Below, piece after piece: positions 33,083 through 40,689 of a stretch of DNA of 64,000 bases. This DNA comes from an uncultured Collinsella sp. (lineage in GTDB: Bacteria > Actinomycetota > Coriobacteriia > Coriobacteriales > Coriobacteriaceae): the NCBI GenBank assembly GCA_902479075.1, contig CABSNK010000002.1:93545-157544 (forward strand). The letters are read 5' to 3'. The notes beneath the pieces are model-generated. The model ran no database searches. It was not told where the DNA came from and saw only the letters and a program-made list of their open reading frames with translations. The first letter of the stretch is position 1, and every line of letters starts with the position of its first letter. A program made the position numbers and the translations under genes.

Positions 33083-33898
33083 ATGAGCGATTTCCATATG
33101 GTGGTGTGCGTCAAGGCAGTGCCGGGAAGCACCGAGGTCAAGATGGACCCCAAAACCAATACCATCGTGCGCGATGGCAAGCAGGCGGTCATTAATCCAT
33201 TCGATGCAAGTGCCCTCGAATGCGCTCTGGAGCTCAAGGACGACTTTATCGGCTTTGGCATGGATGTACGCGTGACGGTGGTGTCGATGGGCATCCCTGC
33301 AACCGAATCGCTGCTGCGCGACTGCATTGCCCGCGGCGCCGATGACGCGCTGCTGCTGACCGACCGTGCTTTTGCGGGCGCGGACACGTTGGCGACCACC
33401 TATGCTCTCAAATGCGGCATCGAGGCGCTCGACGAGGACTTCGACCTGCTCATTTGCGGCAAGATGGCGGTGGATGGCGATACTGCCCAGATTGGTCCCG
33501 AGCTGGCTGGCGCCTTCGAGATTCCCTGCGTGACCGATGTGAGCTGCGTGCAGAGCGCGGGCTTTACAACGTGCGGCTCGCTGGCGCTTGTCCACGGCTG
33601 TGACGCCGGCGAGGAGACGGTCTATCTGGAGATGCCGTGCGCGATGACGACCGCCAAGGAGATCGGCCAGCTGCGCATGCCGAGCATCGCCGGCATTCGC
33701 GCGGCCGAAGATGCGGATGTGCGGGTGGTCTGTGCTACCGATGTGCATGCCGACCCCTCGCGTTGCGGCCTTACTGGATCGCCGACGCAGGTCGTGCGCT
33801 CGTTTGTGCCCGACCGCGACCAAACGTGTGAGGCCATCGAGGGCACGCCGGTCGAGCAGGCGGCAAAGCTTGCCAGGATTATCGAGGGGATGGCATAG
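33083..33898 (+). CDS. etfB: electron transfer flavoprotein beta subunit
   Basis: 271 residues from ATG 33083, with GGGGG 9 nt before; a GTG at 33077 overlapping the previous stop is possible. EtfB features: VCVKAVPGSTEVKMDPKTNTIV at the start, the ETF loop IDTRDAFAGADTLAT-like region (LTDRAFAGADTLATTYAL), and the DLLICGKMAVDGDTAQIGPELA signature, in which the loop binds the bifurcating FAD/AMP site. It lies between lctD and etfA with no real gap, so the three are one operon. Confidence 0.94.
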   Translation: MSDFHMVVCVKAVPGSTEVKMDPKTNTIVRDGKQAVINPFDASALECALELKDDFIGFGMDVRVTVVSMGIPATESLLRDCIARGADDALLLTDRAFAGADTLATTYALKCGIEALDEDFDLLICGKMAVDGDTAQIGPELAGAFEIPCVTDVSCVQSAGFTTCGSLALVHGCDAGEETVYLEMPCAMTTAKEIGQLRMPSIAGIRAAEDADVRVVCATDVHADPSRCGLTGSPTQVVRSFVPDRDQTCEAIEGTPVEQAAKLARIIEGMA

Positions 33899-35104
33899 AT
33901 GAGCGGACTGATAATCGATAGCGAGGCATGCGTTGGCTGTGGTCGCTGCGTTCGCGCCTGTGCCTCGGGTGGCATTGTGGTGGAGGGCGAGCGCCCCAAC
34001 CGCTGCGCCCATGTGACCGACGGCTGTATCTTGTGCGGCGGGTGCGTCGACGCTTGCCCCGTCAATGCCATTTCAATCGAGCGCGACGAGGCCGCCGGCG
34101 CGGTTGACCTCAATGCGTATCGAGACATATGGGTATTCGTGCAGACCGACGAGCGCGATGTCGTGGCTCCGGTGGCCTACGAGCTCATGGGTAAGGGGCG
34201 CGAGCTTGCCGATGCCCGCGGTTGCCGTCTGGTGGCATTGGTCGGCATGGGCCCCGAGGGCTCGCTTAAGGACCTGGAGCATCTGGTCTGCGCCGGCGCC
34301 GACGAGGTCGTGGTCTGCCGCGACGAGCGACTGAGCCAAAACGATGCGGAGGTCTATGCTCGCTTGATTTGCGATTTGGTGGCCGAGCACAGGCCCGAGG
34401 CCATTCTGTACGGCGCGACCGCTTTTGGCCGTGAGCTGGCGCCAGGTGTGGCCGTTCGCTTGCAGACGGGCCTGACGGCCGACTGCACGGTGCTTTCGAT
34501 GGATACGGAGACGGGTCTGCTGCAGCAGACACGCCCGGCGTTTGGCGGCAACTTGATGGCCACCATTATCTGCCCCAATCATCGTCCCCAGATGGCAACG
34601 GTGCGTCCCGGCATCTTTGGGGCGCCCGAGTTTGATTACAGCCGTTCTGGCACGATTACCCAGGTATCGCTGGCGGATGATGTTAAGGCCCGCGTCGAGA
34701 TCTCGATTCCCGCCGAGGAGTGGGGGCGGCAGGCATCAATTGCCGATGCCGAGCGCCTGGTCGTGGTGGGCCGCGGCATTGGCTCCAAGAAGAATCTGCC
34801 TCTGATGCGAAAACTCGCCGATGCGCTGGGTGCCGAGCTTGGTTGCACGCGTCCCGTCGTGGAGGCGGGTTGGCTGGAGTGCCGCCACCAGATCGGCCAG
34901 ACCGGCGTGTCGGTTTCGCCTAAGCTCCTCGTGAGCATTGGCGTTTCGGGTGCTATCCAGCACCTAGCCGGCATCGGCGGCGCGGAGTGCATCATCGCCG
35001 TCAACGAGGACCCAGATGCCCCCATCTTTGGCGCTGCACAGTACAAAGTTGTCGGCGACGCCGTCGAGGTCGTCGAAGAGCTTCTGGCCCAGCTCGGGCG
35101 CTAG
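33899..35104 (+). CDS. etfA: electron transfer flavoprotein alpha subunit fused to a two-cluster ferredoxin
   Basis: 401 residues. The first 70 carry two [4Fe-4S] sites (CVGCGRCVRAC, CILCGGCVDAC), then the EtfA domain from about 75 to the end with the FAD-binding stretch LVVVGRGIGSKKNLPLM and QIGQTGVSVSPKL. Ferredoxin-fused EtfA is a hallmark of the lactate-dehydrogenase/Etf and other bifurcating complexes, where the extra clusters take electrons from ferredoxin. Its TAG stop is shared with the convergent HD gene: the two stop codons overlap on the bases CTAG at 35101-35104. Confidence 0.95.
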   Translation: MSGLIIDSEACVGCGRCVRACASGGIVVEGERPNRCAHVTDGCILCGGCVDACPVNAISIERDEAAGAVDLNAYRDIWVFVQTDERDVVAPVAYELMGKGRELADARGCRLVALVGMGPEGSLKDLEHLVCAGADEVVVCRDERLSQNDAEVYARLICDLVAEHRPEAILYGATAFGRELAPGVAVRLQTGLTADCTVLSMDTETGLLQQTRPAFGGNLMATIICPNHRPQMATVRPGIFGAPEFDYSRSGTITQVSLADDVKARVEISIPAEEWGRQASIADAERLVVVGRGIGSKKNLPLMRKLADALGAELGCTRPVVEAGWLECRHQIGQTGVSVSPKLLVSIGVSGAIQHLAGIGGAECIIAVNEDPDAPIFGAAQYKVVGDAVEVVEELLAQLGR

Positions 35105-35913
35105 GCGCCGGCCAGCCAGGCTCGCATCTCTTTTTTTAGGCGTTCCCAGGTCGCTTGCGTGGCGGGGTCGGTAAAGGGGCACACAATGCCAAAGGGTTCG
35201 TCGAGCAGGCGGTAGATATCGCCCTGCTCGCGCGCCAGCGCGCGGCTTGCCGGATAGACGAGCTCAAACATAAAGCAGATAAGCCCCACCAAGTAGTCCG
35301 CGGGCTCATCGCGCTCATCGCGCGTGACGCAGCGGTGCTCGTCAAAGGCGGCCAGCGTTGGTACCGAGAAGCGGCTGGCAAGAAACGCGTCCTCATTCAC
35401 TTTGAGGATGGTGTCGACGGTACTGTCGGCGATGGTGCGCATGATGTCGATCTTGTCGCCATCGCGCACAATATCGCAGAAGCGCCGCGTGCGCTCGTCG
35501 AGCTGCGCGGGCAGACGGAAATCGCTGTGATAGGCAATGCTCGCTCGAATGAGTTCGTCTTCTACCGGATCGTCGATAAAGTCGCGGATACTTGTTGCCG
35601 CGGGCGCATCTGCAGGTGTTTCGCCAAAGAGGACCTCGACGCCCAACGCCGCATGGCTCATGCTCTCGGCATCCTTAAACGTGTCCCAGCGTCGCAGCTG
35701 CTCAAAGCGGCCCATATCGTGCAGCAGGCCGCAAAGCCACGCTAGGTCAATGACCTGCGGTGACCAGTCCTGTTCGCGCGCCACGGCATCGCATGCCTCG
35801 GCAACGTGGTACGTATGCTCGATTTTGAGTGCGATGCGCGGATTGGCGGCATCGTAAGCATCGGTATAGCGTTTGAAGGCCGCGATCGCCCGGCCCCGAT
35901 CGATAGCTGTCAT
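35101..35913 (-). CDS. HD-domain phosphohydrolase
   Basis: 270 residues. HD motif features: HTYHVAEACDAVA (first His), LCGLLHDMGRFEQLRR (His-Asp pair) and, further on, the acidic residues in IRDGDKIDIMR. Such proteins hydrolyse nucleotides or other phosphates with a divalent metal; the substrate is unknown. ATG 35913 follows AGGAAG. Convergent to the lactate operon with overlapping stop codons, and divergent from azlC with 127 nt between. Confidence 0.85.
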   Translation of the reverse strand: MTAIDRGRAIAAFKRYTDAYDAANPRIALKIEHTYHVAEACDAVAREQDWSPQVIDLAWLCGLLHDMGRFEQLRRWDTFKDAESMSHAALGVEVLFGETPADAPAATSIRDFIDDPVEDELIRASIAYHSDFRLPAQLDERTRRFCDIVRDGDKIDIMRTIADSTVDTILKVNEDAFLASRFSVPTLAAFDEHRCVTRDERDEPADYLVGLICFMFELVYPASRALAREQGDIYRLLDEPFGIVCPFTDPATQATWERLKKEMRAWLAGA

Positions 35914-36040
35914 AATGACTTCCTAAAAAGCTGTGTCTTTCGATCCGGTGGCAATTGTAGGTGAACTCGGTTGCTGCCGGGCGATGATTCTGCCGCATCG
36001 TTGAATGCGGCTCGGAAAGCTTGTCGGGACGAGGAACGCT

Positions 36041-36733
36041 ATGGTGCTCAAAATCGTTAAAACCGTCTGGCCGGTGATGCTTACCTATGTTGCGATAGGC
36101 GCGCCGTGCGGAATGATCATGGCGCAGACGGGAATGGAACCCTGGATGGTTTTTGCTCTGAGCAGCACGTTCGTGACGGGCAGCGGACAGTTTATGGTCT
36201 GCAATCTATGGCTGGCAGGTGTGCCTGCGGCGTCGATTATCATAAGCGTCGCCGCAATCTCCTCGCGTTTTGCGCTTTACTCGGCATCGATTGCACCGCA
36301 TCTGAGGGGTGCCTCGAAGCGTCAGACGCTGGCTGTTGCCGCGACACTTACCGAGGAGGCATATGGCATCTCGCTTGCCAAGCTGGTTGAAGGGGAGGAC
36401 TGGGGTCCGCTCGAGTCCTTTGTGCTCAACGCGATCCTCATCGCAACATGGGGCGTTTCGTGTACGACGGGCGCCATCGTCGGCGCCGTTGTCGATGTTC
36501 CCACCGCTATTGCGGGTTTTGTCTGCACATCGCTCTTTATCTGCCTGCTCTTTTCGCAGCGGCTGTCGCGCGGCAATGTCGTAGCTGCCGGTTTGGCTGC
36601 GGTGTCCGTCGCCATATGCAAGTTCTTGGGATGGACGAATATCGCCGTGCCGGCAAGCGTGCTCGTCGGCGTTGCCGCGGCGCTTGCGTGCGATGCTCTC
36701 GCCGAAGGAAGGGGTGCTCGCGATGCCCGTTAA
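36041..36733 (+). CDS. azlC: AzlC family branched-chain amino acid exporter subunit
   Basis: 230 residues with about seven membrane helices; it contains GAPCGMIMAQTGM and the conserved SGQFMVCNLWLAG stretch of AzlC. AzlCD exports branched-chain amino acids and analogues through the cytoplasmic membrane. Start ATG 36041 after GAGGAA; a longer frame from 36005 lacks a ribosome site. It overlaps azlD by 11 nt. Confidence 0.92.
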   Translation: MVLKIVKTVWPVMLTYVAIGAPCGMIMAQTGMEPWMVFALSSTFVTGSGQFMVCNLWLAGVPAASIIISVAAISSRFALYSASIAPHLRGASKRQTLAVAATLTEEAYGISLAKLVEGEDWGPLESFVLNAILIATWGVSCTTGAIVGAVVDVPTAIAGFVCTSLFICLLFSQRLSRGNVVAAGLAAVSVAICKFLGWTNIAVPASVLVGVAAALACDALAEGRGARDAR

Positions 36734-37046
36734 TGAGTTTTTGGTCCTGTGGCTGTCGTCATGGGCGGCTATCGCGTTTTTCCGTATTGCCCCGGCGTTT
36801 GCCTTGCGCGGGAGAACGCTGTCGCCCCGCGTTACCGAAGCCTTGGGTTATATTCCGCCTGCCGCCTTTGCGGCGCTGGTCGCCAACGATTTGATAAGCC
36901 CTGGCGCTTTCGACGCCGGCTTGTGGCAGGGCTTGATTCCCTGGATTGCGGCTGCCGGCGTCGTGGCGGTGGCAATCAAGACAAAGTCGATGTTGTGGTG
37001 CTGCGTCTCGGGCATCGTGTTCTATATCGTTTTGAGCCTTGTATAA
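36723..37046 (+). CDS. azlD: AzlD family branched-chain amino acid exporter subunit
   Basis: 107 residues, four hydrophobic helices, with WAAIAFFRIAPAFALRGRTLSPRVTEALGYIPPAAFAAL, of which RIAPAFALRGR is the family signature region. It overlaps the end of azlC and forms the small partner subunit of the exporter. AAGGGG near 36708 serves as ribosome site. Confidence 0.9.
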   Translation: MPVNEFLVLWLSSWAAIAFFRIAPAFALRGRTLSPRVTEALGYIPPAAFAALVANDLISPGAFDAGLWQGLIPWIAAAGVVAVAIKTKSMLWCCVSGIVFYIVLSLV

Positions 37047-37160
37047 AAGCAGGGCGCGCTTACCGTCCTGGTCGACGAATCGAATTTCTCACCGAGCCGG
37101 TCTGCTTCTTCTGGTACCATGGTCAAACTTTACTGTAGCAAAGTGTGACGTGGGCTTTTG

Positions 37161-37176
37161 TTCCGCGTCAGCGGAA
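37161..37176 (+). promoter_or_regulatory. palindrome before the KdgT-type permease
   Basis: TTCCGC, 4-nt spacer GTCA, GCGGAA, ending 11 nt before the permease ATG and directly before its GGGGG site. It could be an operator or a small hairpin that hides the ribosome site. Confidence 0.4.
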
Positions 37177-37187
37177 ATGGGGGTTTC

Positions 37188-38210
37188 ATGGCACAGGAAG
37201 CGACCGCCAACGAGCAAAAGAAATTCAAAGTCCCGCGTATCCCGGGTGACATCATGATCTATCCCATGATCGTTGGCCTTTTGCTCAATACCTTCTGCCC
37301 GCAGGTCTTTGAGATCGGCGGCTTCTTTACCGCCGCCTGCCGCGGCGGCTCCAATACCATCGTCGCTGCGATTCTGCTCTTCGTGGGCGCGGGCATTAGC
37401 TTTAAGTCCACGCCGGGCGCCATCAAGACCGGTATCGTCGTGCTGATCCCTAAGCTTGTGGTGGCAGCCGCGTTGGGCCTGGGCGTCGCGTACTTCTTTA
37501 ACGATAACTTTTTGGGTCTGAGCTCGGTTTCCATCATCGGCGGCATTACGTTTTGCAACATGGCGCTCTACACGGGCATCATGGGCGAGTTCGGCGATGA
37601 GTCCGAGCAAGGCGCCGTGGGTATCCTGTTCTTTACGGCCGGCCCTGCCGTTACCATGATCATCCTGGGCGTCTCGGGTCTCGCCAACATCCCCGTCGGT
37701 ACCATCATCGGCTCCATACTGCCGCTTGTTATCGGCATGGTCCTGGGCAACTTGTTCCCGTTTATCAAGAACCTGCTGGTCCCCGGCGCCAATCCCGCGA
37801 TCGCCGTTATCGGTTTTCAGCTCGGTGCGTCCATGAGTCTTTCGAGCTTTATCACCGGCGGTATTTCCGGTATCTTGCTGGGCCTTGTCACGCTGTTTGT
37901 CGTCGGTCCCATTACCTTTGCCTTCGAGCGCCTGTGCGGTGGTAACGGCAAGGCGGCCGTTGCCTGCTCCACTATCGCCGGCACTGCCATGACCACGCCG
38001 GTCGCCCTCGCCGAGGTCGCTCCGCGCTATGCCGAACTTGCGCCCACCGCGTACGCCCAGATCGCCACCGCCGTCATCATCACGGCAATCATGGCTCCGA
38101 TTCTGACCGGCTGGGTCGACAAGAAGTTCTGTCAAGGCAAGGAGGATCTGTCGCCTGCCGGTGTCGAGGCCATCGAGGAAGCCGTCGCGACCGACATCGA
38201 TGGCGAGTAG
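37188..38210 (+). CDS. 2-keto-3-deoxygluconate permease (KdgT family)
   Basis: 340 residues, ten or so hydrophobic helices with conserved KdgT stretches (PGDIMIYPMIVGLLLNTF near the start, FKSTPGAIKTGIVVL, NMALYTGIMGEFGD, GGNGKAAVACSTIAGTAMTTP). The family imports 2-keto-3-deoxygluconate with protons from pectin or glucuronate breakdown. The acidic C-terminal tail is cytoplasmic. ATG 37188 follows GGGGG; no catabolic kdg genes are nearby, so the substrate remains inferred. A strong terminator follows at 38256. Confidence 0.87.
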   Translation: MAQEATANEQKKFKVPRIPGDIMIYPMIVGLLLNTFCPQVFEIGGFFTAACRGGSNTIVAAILLFVGAGISFKSTPGAIKTGIVVLIPKLVVAAALGLGVAYFFNDNFLGLSSVSIIGGITFCNMALYTGIMGEFGDESEQGAVGILFFTAGPAVTMIILGVSGLANIPVGTIIGSILPLVIGMVLGNLFPFIKNLLVPGANPAIAVIGFQLGASMSLSSFITGGISGILLGLVTLFVVGPITFAFERLCGGNGKAAVACSTIAGTAMTTPVALAEVAPRYAELAPTAYAQIATAVIITAIMAPILTGWVDKKFCQGKEDLSPAGVEAIEEAVATDIDGE

Positions 38211-38255
38211 CAATCGGTACCCATCAATGATGCCGGCGTGCAACTCGCGCCGTTT

Positions 38256-38304
38256 GAGCGCCCGAACGAAAGCTGTCTTGCAGTGACGTTCGGGCGCTCT
38301 GCTA
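38256..38304 (+). terminator. terminator after the KdgT-type permease gene
   Basis: Thirteen perfect pairs GAGCGCCCGAACG/CGTTCGGGCGCTC with an 18-nt loop, followed by the T-rich TGCTATT. Confidence 0.85.
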
Positions 38305-38397
38305 TTATTCCCCTTATCCCTGCGGAGTAGGGGGTGTTTGTTGCCCAGATTCGAATTGGGCGATTCTGGCCACTTAGATATTGAAGGGATGGCGCTA

Positions 38398-39553
38398 GTG
38401 GTTAAGGCACTCAAGATAGAGATATTCGTGCTATGCATGATTGTTCTTATCGGGCTTGCCGCACGAAGCCGCCGCTCCTTGTTCTCGAGCACCTAGCAGC
38501 TCTTGTTTAGCATGCTCGGCTACACCTCCGCTGCCTACATTTTCTTCGATATGATCTGGACGCTCTCGGACGGCGTGAGCACTCCTGTAGGCATCACGGC
38601 CAACTGGATTTCCAACGCGGTCTCGTTTTCGCTGTTCGCCATCGCGTGCCTCATTTGGTTTTTGTATTCCGAGACAGTGCAGGGCTCTCGCCTTTTGTCC
38701 GCGCGCTATAGGGTGGTGCTTGTAGCGTTGCCTACGGCTCTGGTGGTCGTGCTGGCGTTTGCCAGTTACTGGACGCACGCCCTGTTCTATATCGATTCGC
38801 AGGGCGTGTATCGTCGCGGAGCGCTTTATATGATTCAACCTATCGTTAGCTACTGCTACGTTATATATCTACGTTATATATACGTCCTTGCATGCCTTTA
38901 TTCAGGCTCGAAAAGTCGAAAGTCTGCAAAAGAAGGCCATTTATCGCACCCTCGCCTTTTTTGCGGTTCCCGCTCTGGTGGGCGGTACCTTCCAGGTTTT
39001 GTTTTCGGTACCGGGCCTTTGTGTCGGTATAACGCTGAGCATCCTGCTGCTCTACATCATCTACCAGGAGCAGCTGATCTCGACCGACCCGTTGACTGGC
39101 CTTAACAATCGCAACCGTTTTGAGACCTATATGCTGTCGCTCTTTTCAAATGTGGATCAGGCCGAAGATGTATATCTGCTTATGATGGACGCCGACGGCT
39201 TTAAGCAGATTAACGATCGCTATGGGCATGTGGAGGGCGACCATGCTCTTCAGGTCATATCTGCTGCGCTCAAAGAGGTCTGCTCGGCGTCAGGTGGCTT
39301 TATCGCGCGTTATGGCGGCGATGAGTTCGTGGTGCTCCAGAAGGCTGCGGCGGAACAGGACATCATAGACCTGTGTTCGGCGATTAACGACGAGCTCGCT
39401 CGTGCCGAGGTGCCGTATGCATTGCGGATGTCCATCGGTTACGCGCGGGTTGGTGATGGCGTCGATACCTGGCAAGACTTGCTTCGCGCTGCCGACGCGG
39501 AGCTCTACCGCGTAAAGCGCGAGAAGAAGAAAGCCGGCGTCCAGATACGCTAG
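38398..39553 (+). pseudogene. GGDEF diguanylate cyclase, broken by a stop codon and a 13-bp duplication
   Basis: From GTG 38398 (GAAGGG 9 nt before) an N-terminal membrane module (several hydrophobic helices) leads to a GGDEF domain with intact RYGGDEFVV, DGFKQINDRYGH and IGYAR. Two lesions interrupt it. An in-frame TAG lies at 38494-38496, between ...LFSST and QLLFS, one base from CAG. A 13-bp unit CTACGTTATATAT is repeated in tandem (38856-38868, 38869-38881), shifting frame. Removing one unit joins SYCYVIY to TSLHAFIQARK and restores a protein of about 380 residues. Intact relatives would make cyclic-di-GMP; the downstream piece might still be made from an internal start, but its membrane part would be incomplete. 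Confidence 0.85.
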
Positions 39554-39588
39554 AAAAAAAGGGCGAACGCTGGCGTGCGTTGCGGCCC
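39553..39588 (-). terminator. terminator of the EamA transporter gene
   Basis: GGGC/GCCC and AACGC/GCGTT two-part stem with a 6-nt loop; on the minus strand eight T follow (39560-39553). Confidence 0.75.
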
Positions 39589-39655
39589 TCAGCTCACCGA
39601 TGTACTCCATTAAGCTAAAGCATGCGAATCTCCTCTACTAAATAAGGGCGGTTCG

Positions 39656-40591
39656 CTAGGCTTTTTTGGGTTTGTTGACGATGATGATGCCGCCGCAGAC
39701 CAACAGCAGGGCAACAAGTACGGTAACGGGGCTCGTGCCAGCGCCCTCGCCGAGCAGCAGTGCGCTCAACAGCACGCCAAAGACCGGGTTCATAAAGCCA
39801 AAGACCGAAACGCGGCTGACGGGGTTGACGGCGAGCAGGCGGGACCACAGCGAGTACGCGACGGCGGAAATGAGCGCCATATAAATGATGAGCGCGATGG
39901 CGGGGGCGATTTCGGTGGGGAAAAACGTGCCGCCCATCAAAAACCCGATTGCGGTAAGGACCACGCCACCGACTAAAAACTGCCAGCCGGCGAGCAAGAC
40001 GCCGTCATGCTCGCGCGAGAAGATGCCAATGAGGCAGGTCGACAGGGCGCCCGCAACAGTGGAAGCCAAGATAAATCCCTCGCCGTCGAGCGTAAAGCCA
40101 AAGGTGCCATCCGCGCCCGAAAGGTTGACGAGCGCGACGCCTGCAAAGCCCAGCACACAGCCAAGCACCTTGGGCGTATTGAGCCTCTCGGTGTGAAATG
40201 CCAAGGCGGCAAAGAGAATTGCGAGGAAGTTGGCGCTGGCCTCGATGATGGAACTCGACATGGCGCTGGCGCGCGAGAGTCCTAGGTAGAAAAAGAAGTA
40301 CTGCCCGATAGTCTGGAAGAGTGACAAGACAAAGATGGGCTTGATGTCACGAGCCTGCGGAATGAGGGGACGGCGTTGGGCCGCACTCATCCCAACGATA
40401 ACCAGGGCGCCGGCAAGCGTGAAGCGCAAGCCCGCAAAGAGCAGCTGTGAGGCGCTATCGTGCGCGGGGATGCCAAAGAGCCCGTAACCGATCTTGATGC
40501 AGGGGAAAGCCGACCCCCAGAGCGCACAGCAGACGAGGCAGCCCAGGATGAGTCCGGGTAGGGTGGCGAGATACGGCTTGCGGCTTTCCAT
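39656..40591 (-). CDS. EamA-type drug/metabolite transporter
   Basis: 311 residues, ten membrane helices in two EamA repeats, e.g. ALWGSAFPCIKIGYGLFG in the first and LWSRLLAVNPVSRVSVFGFMNPVFGVLLSALLLGE (parts NPVSRVSVF and NPVFGVLLSALLLGE) in the second, the family's signature. Members export amino acids or other metabolites; the substrate is unknown. ATG 40591 follows AGGAAGG. Bordered by terminators on both sides. Confidence 0.9.
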   Translation of the reverse strand: MESRKPYLATLPGLILGCLVCCALWGSAFPCIKIGYGLFGIPAHDSASQLLFAGLRFTLAGALVIVGMSAAQRRPLIPQARDIKPIFVLSLFQTIGQYFFFYLGLSRASAMSSSIIEASANFLAILFAALAFHTERLNTPKVLGCVLGFAGVALVNLSGADGTFGFTLDGEGFILASTVAGALSTCLIGIFSREHDGVLLAGWQFLVGGVVLTAIGFLMGGTFFPTEIAPAIALIIYMALISAVAYSLWSRLLAVNPVSRVSVFGFMNPVFGVLLSALLLGEGAGTSPVTVLVALLLVCGGIIIVNKPKKA

Positions 40592-40616
40592 GATGTCCTT
40601 CCTGTATGCGCGAAGC

Positions 40617-40653
40617 AAAAAAGAACCCGCCACCGGGTGTGCCGGTGGCGGGT
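40617..40653 (-). terminator. intrinsic terminator of purL
   Basis: Eleven pairs ACCCGCCACCG/CGGTGGCGGGT with a 7-nt loop. On the minus strand it is followed by TTCTTTTTT. Confidence 0.9.
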
Positions 40654-40689
40654 GTTGTTACCCGAGGGGATTGTACCCGATGGGACGCA

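Noticed and set aside
38341..38380. tRNA-like TTCGAAT stretch
   Set aside because: No acceptor or anticodon stems form around it.
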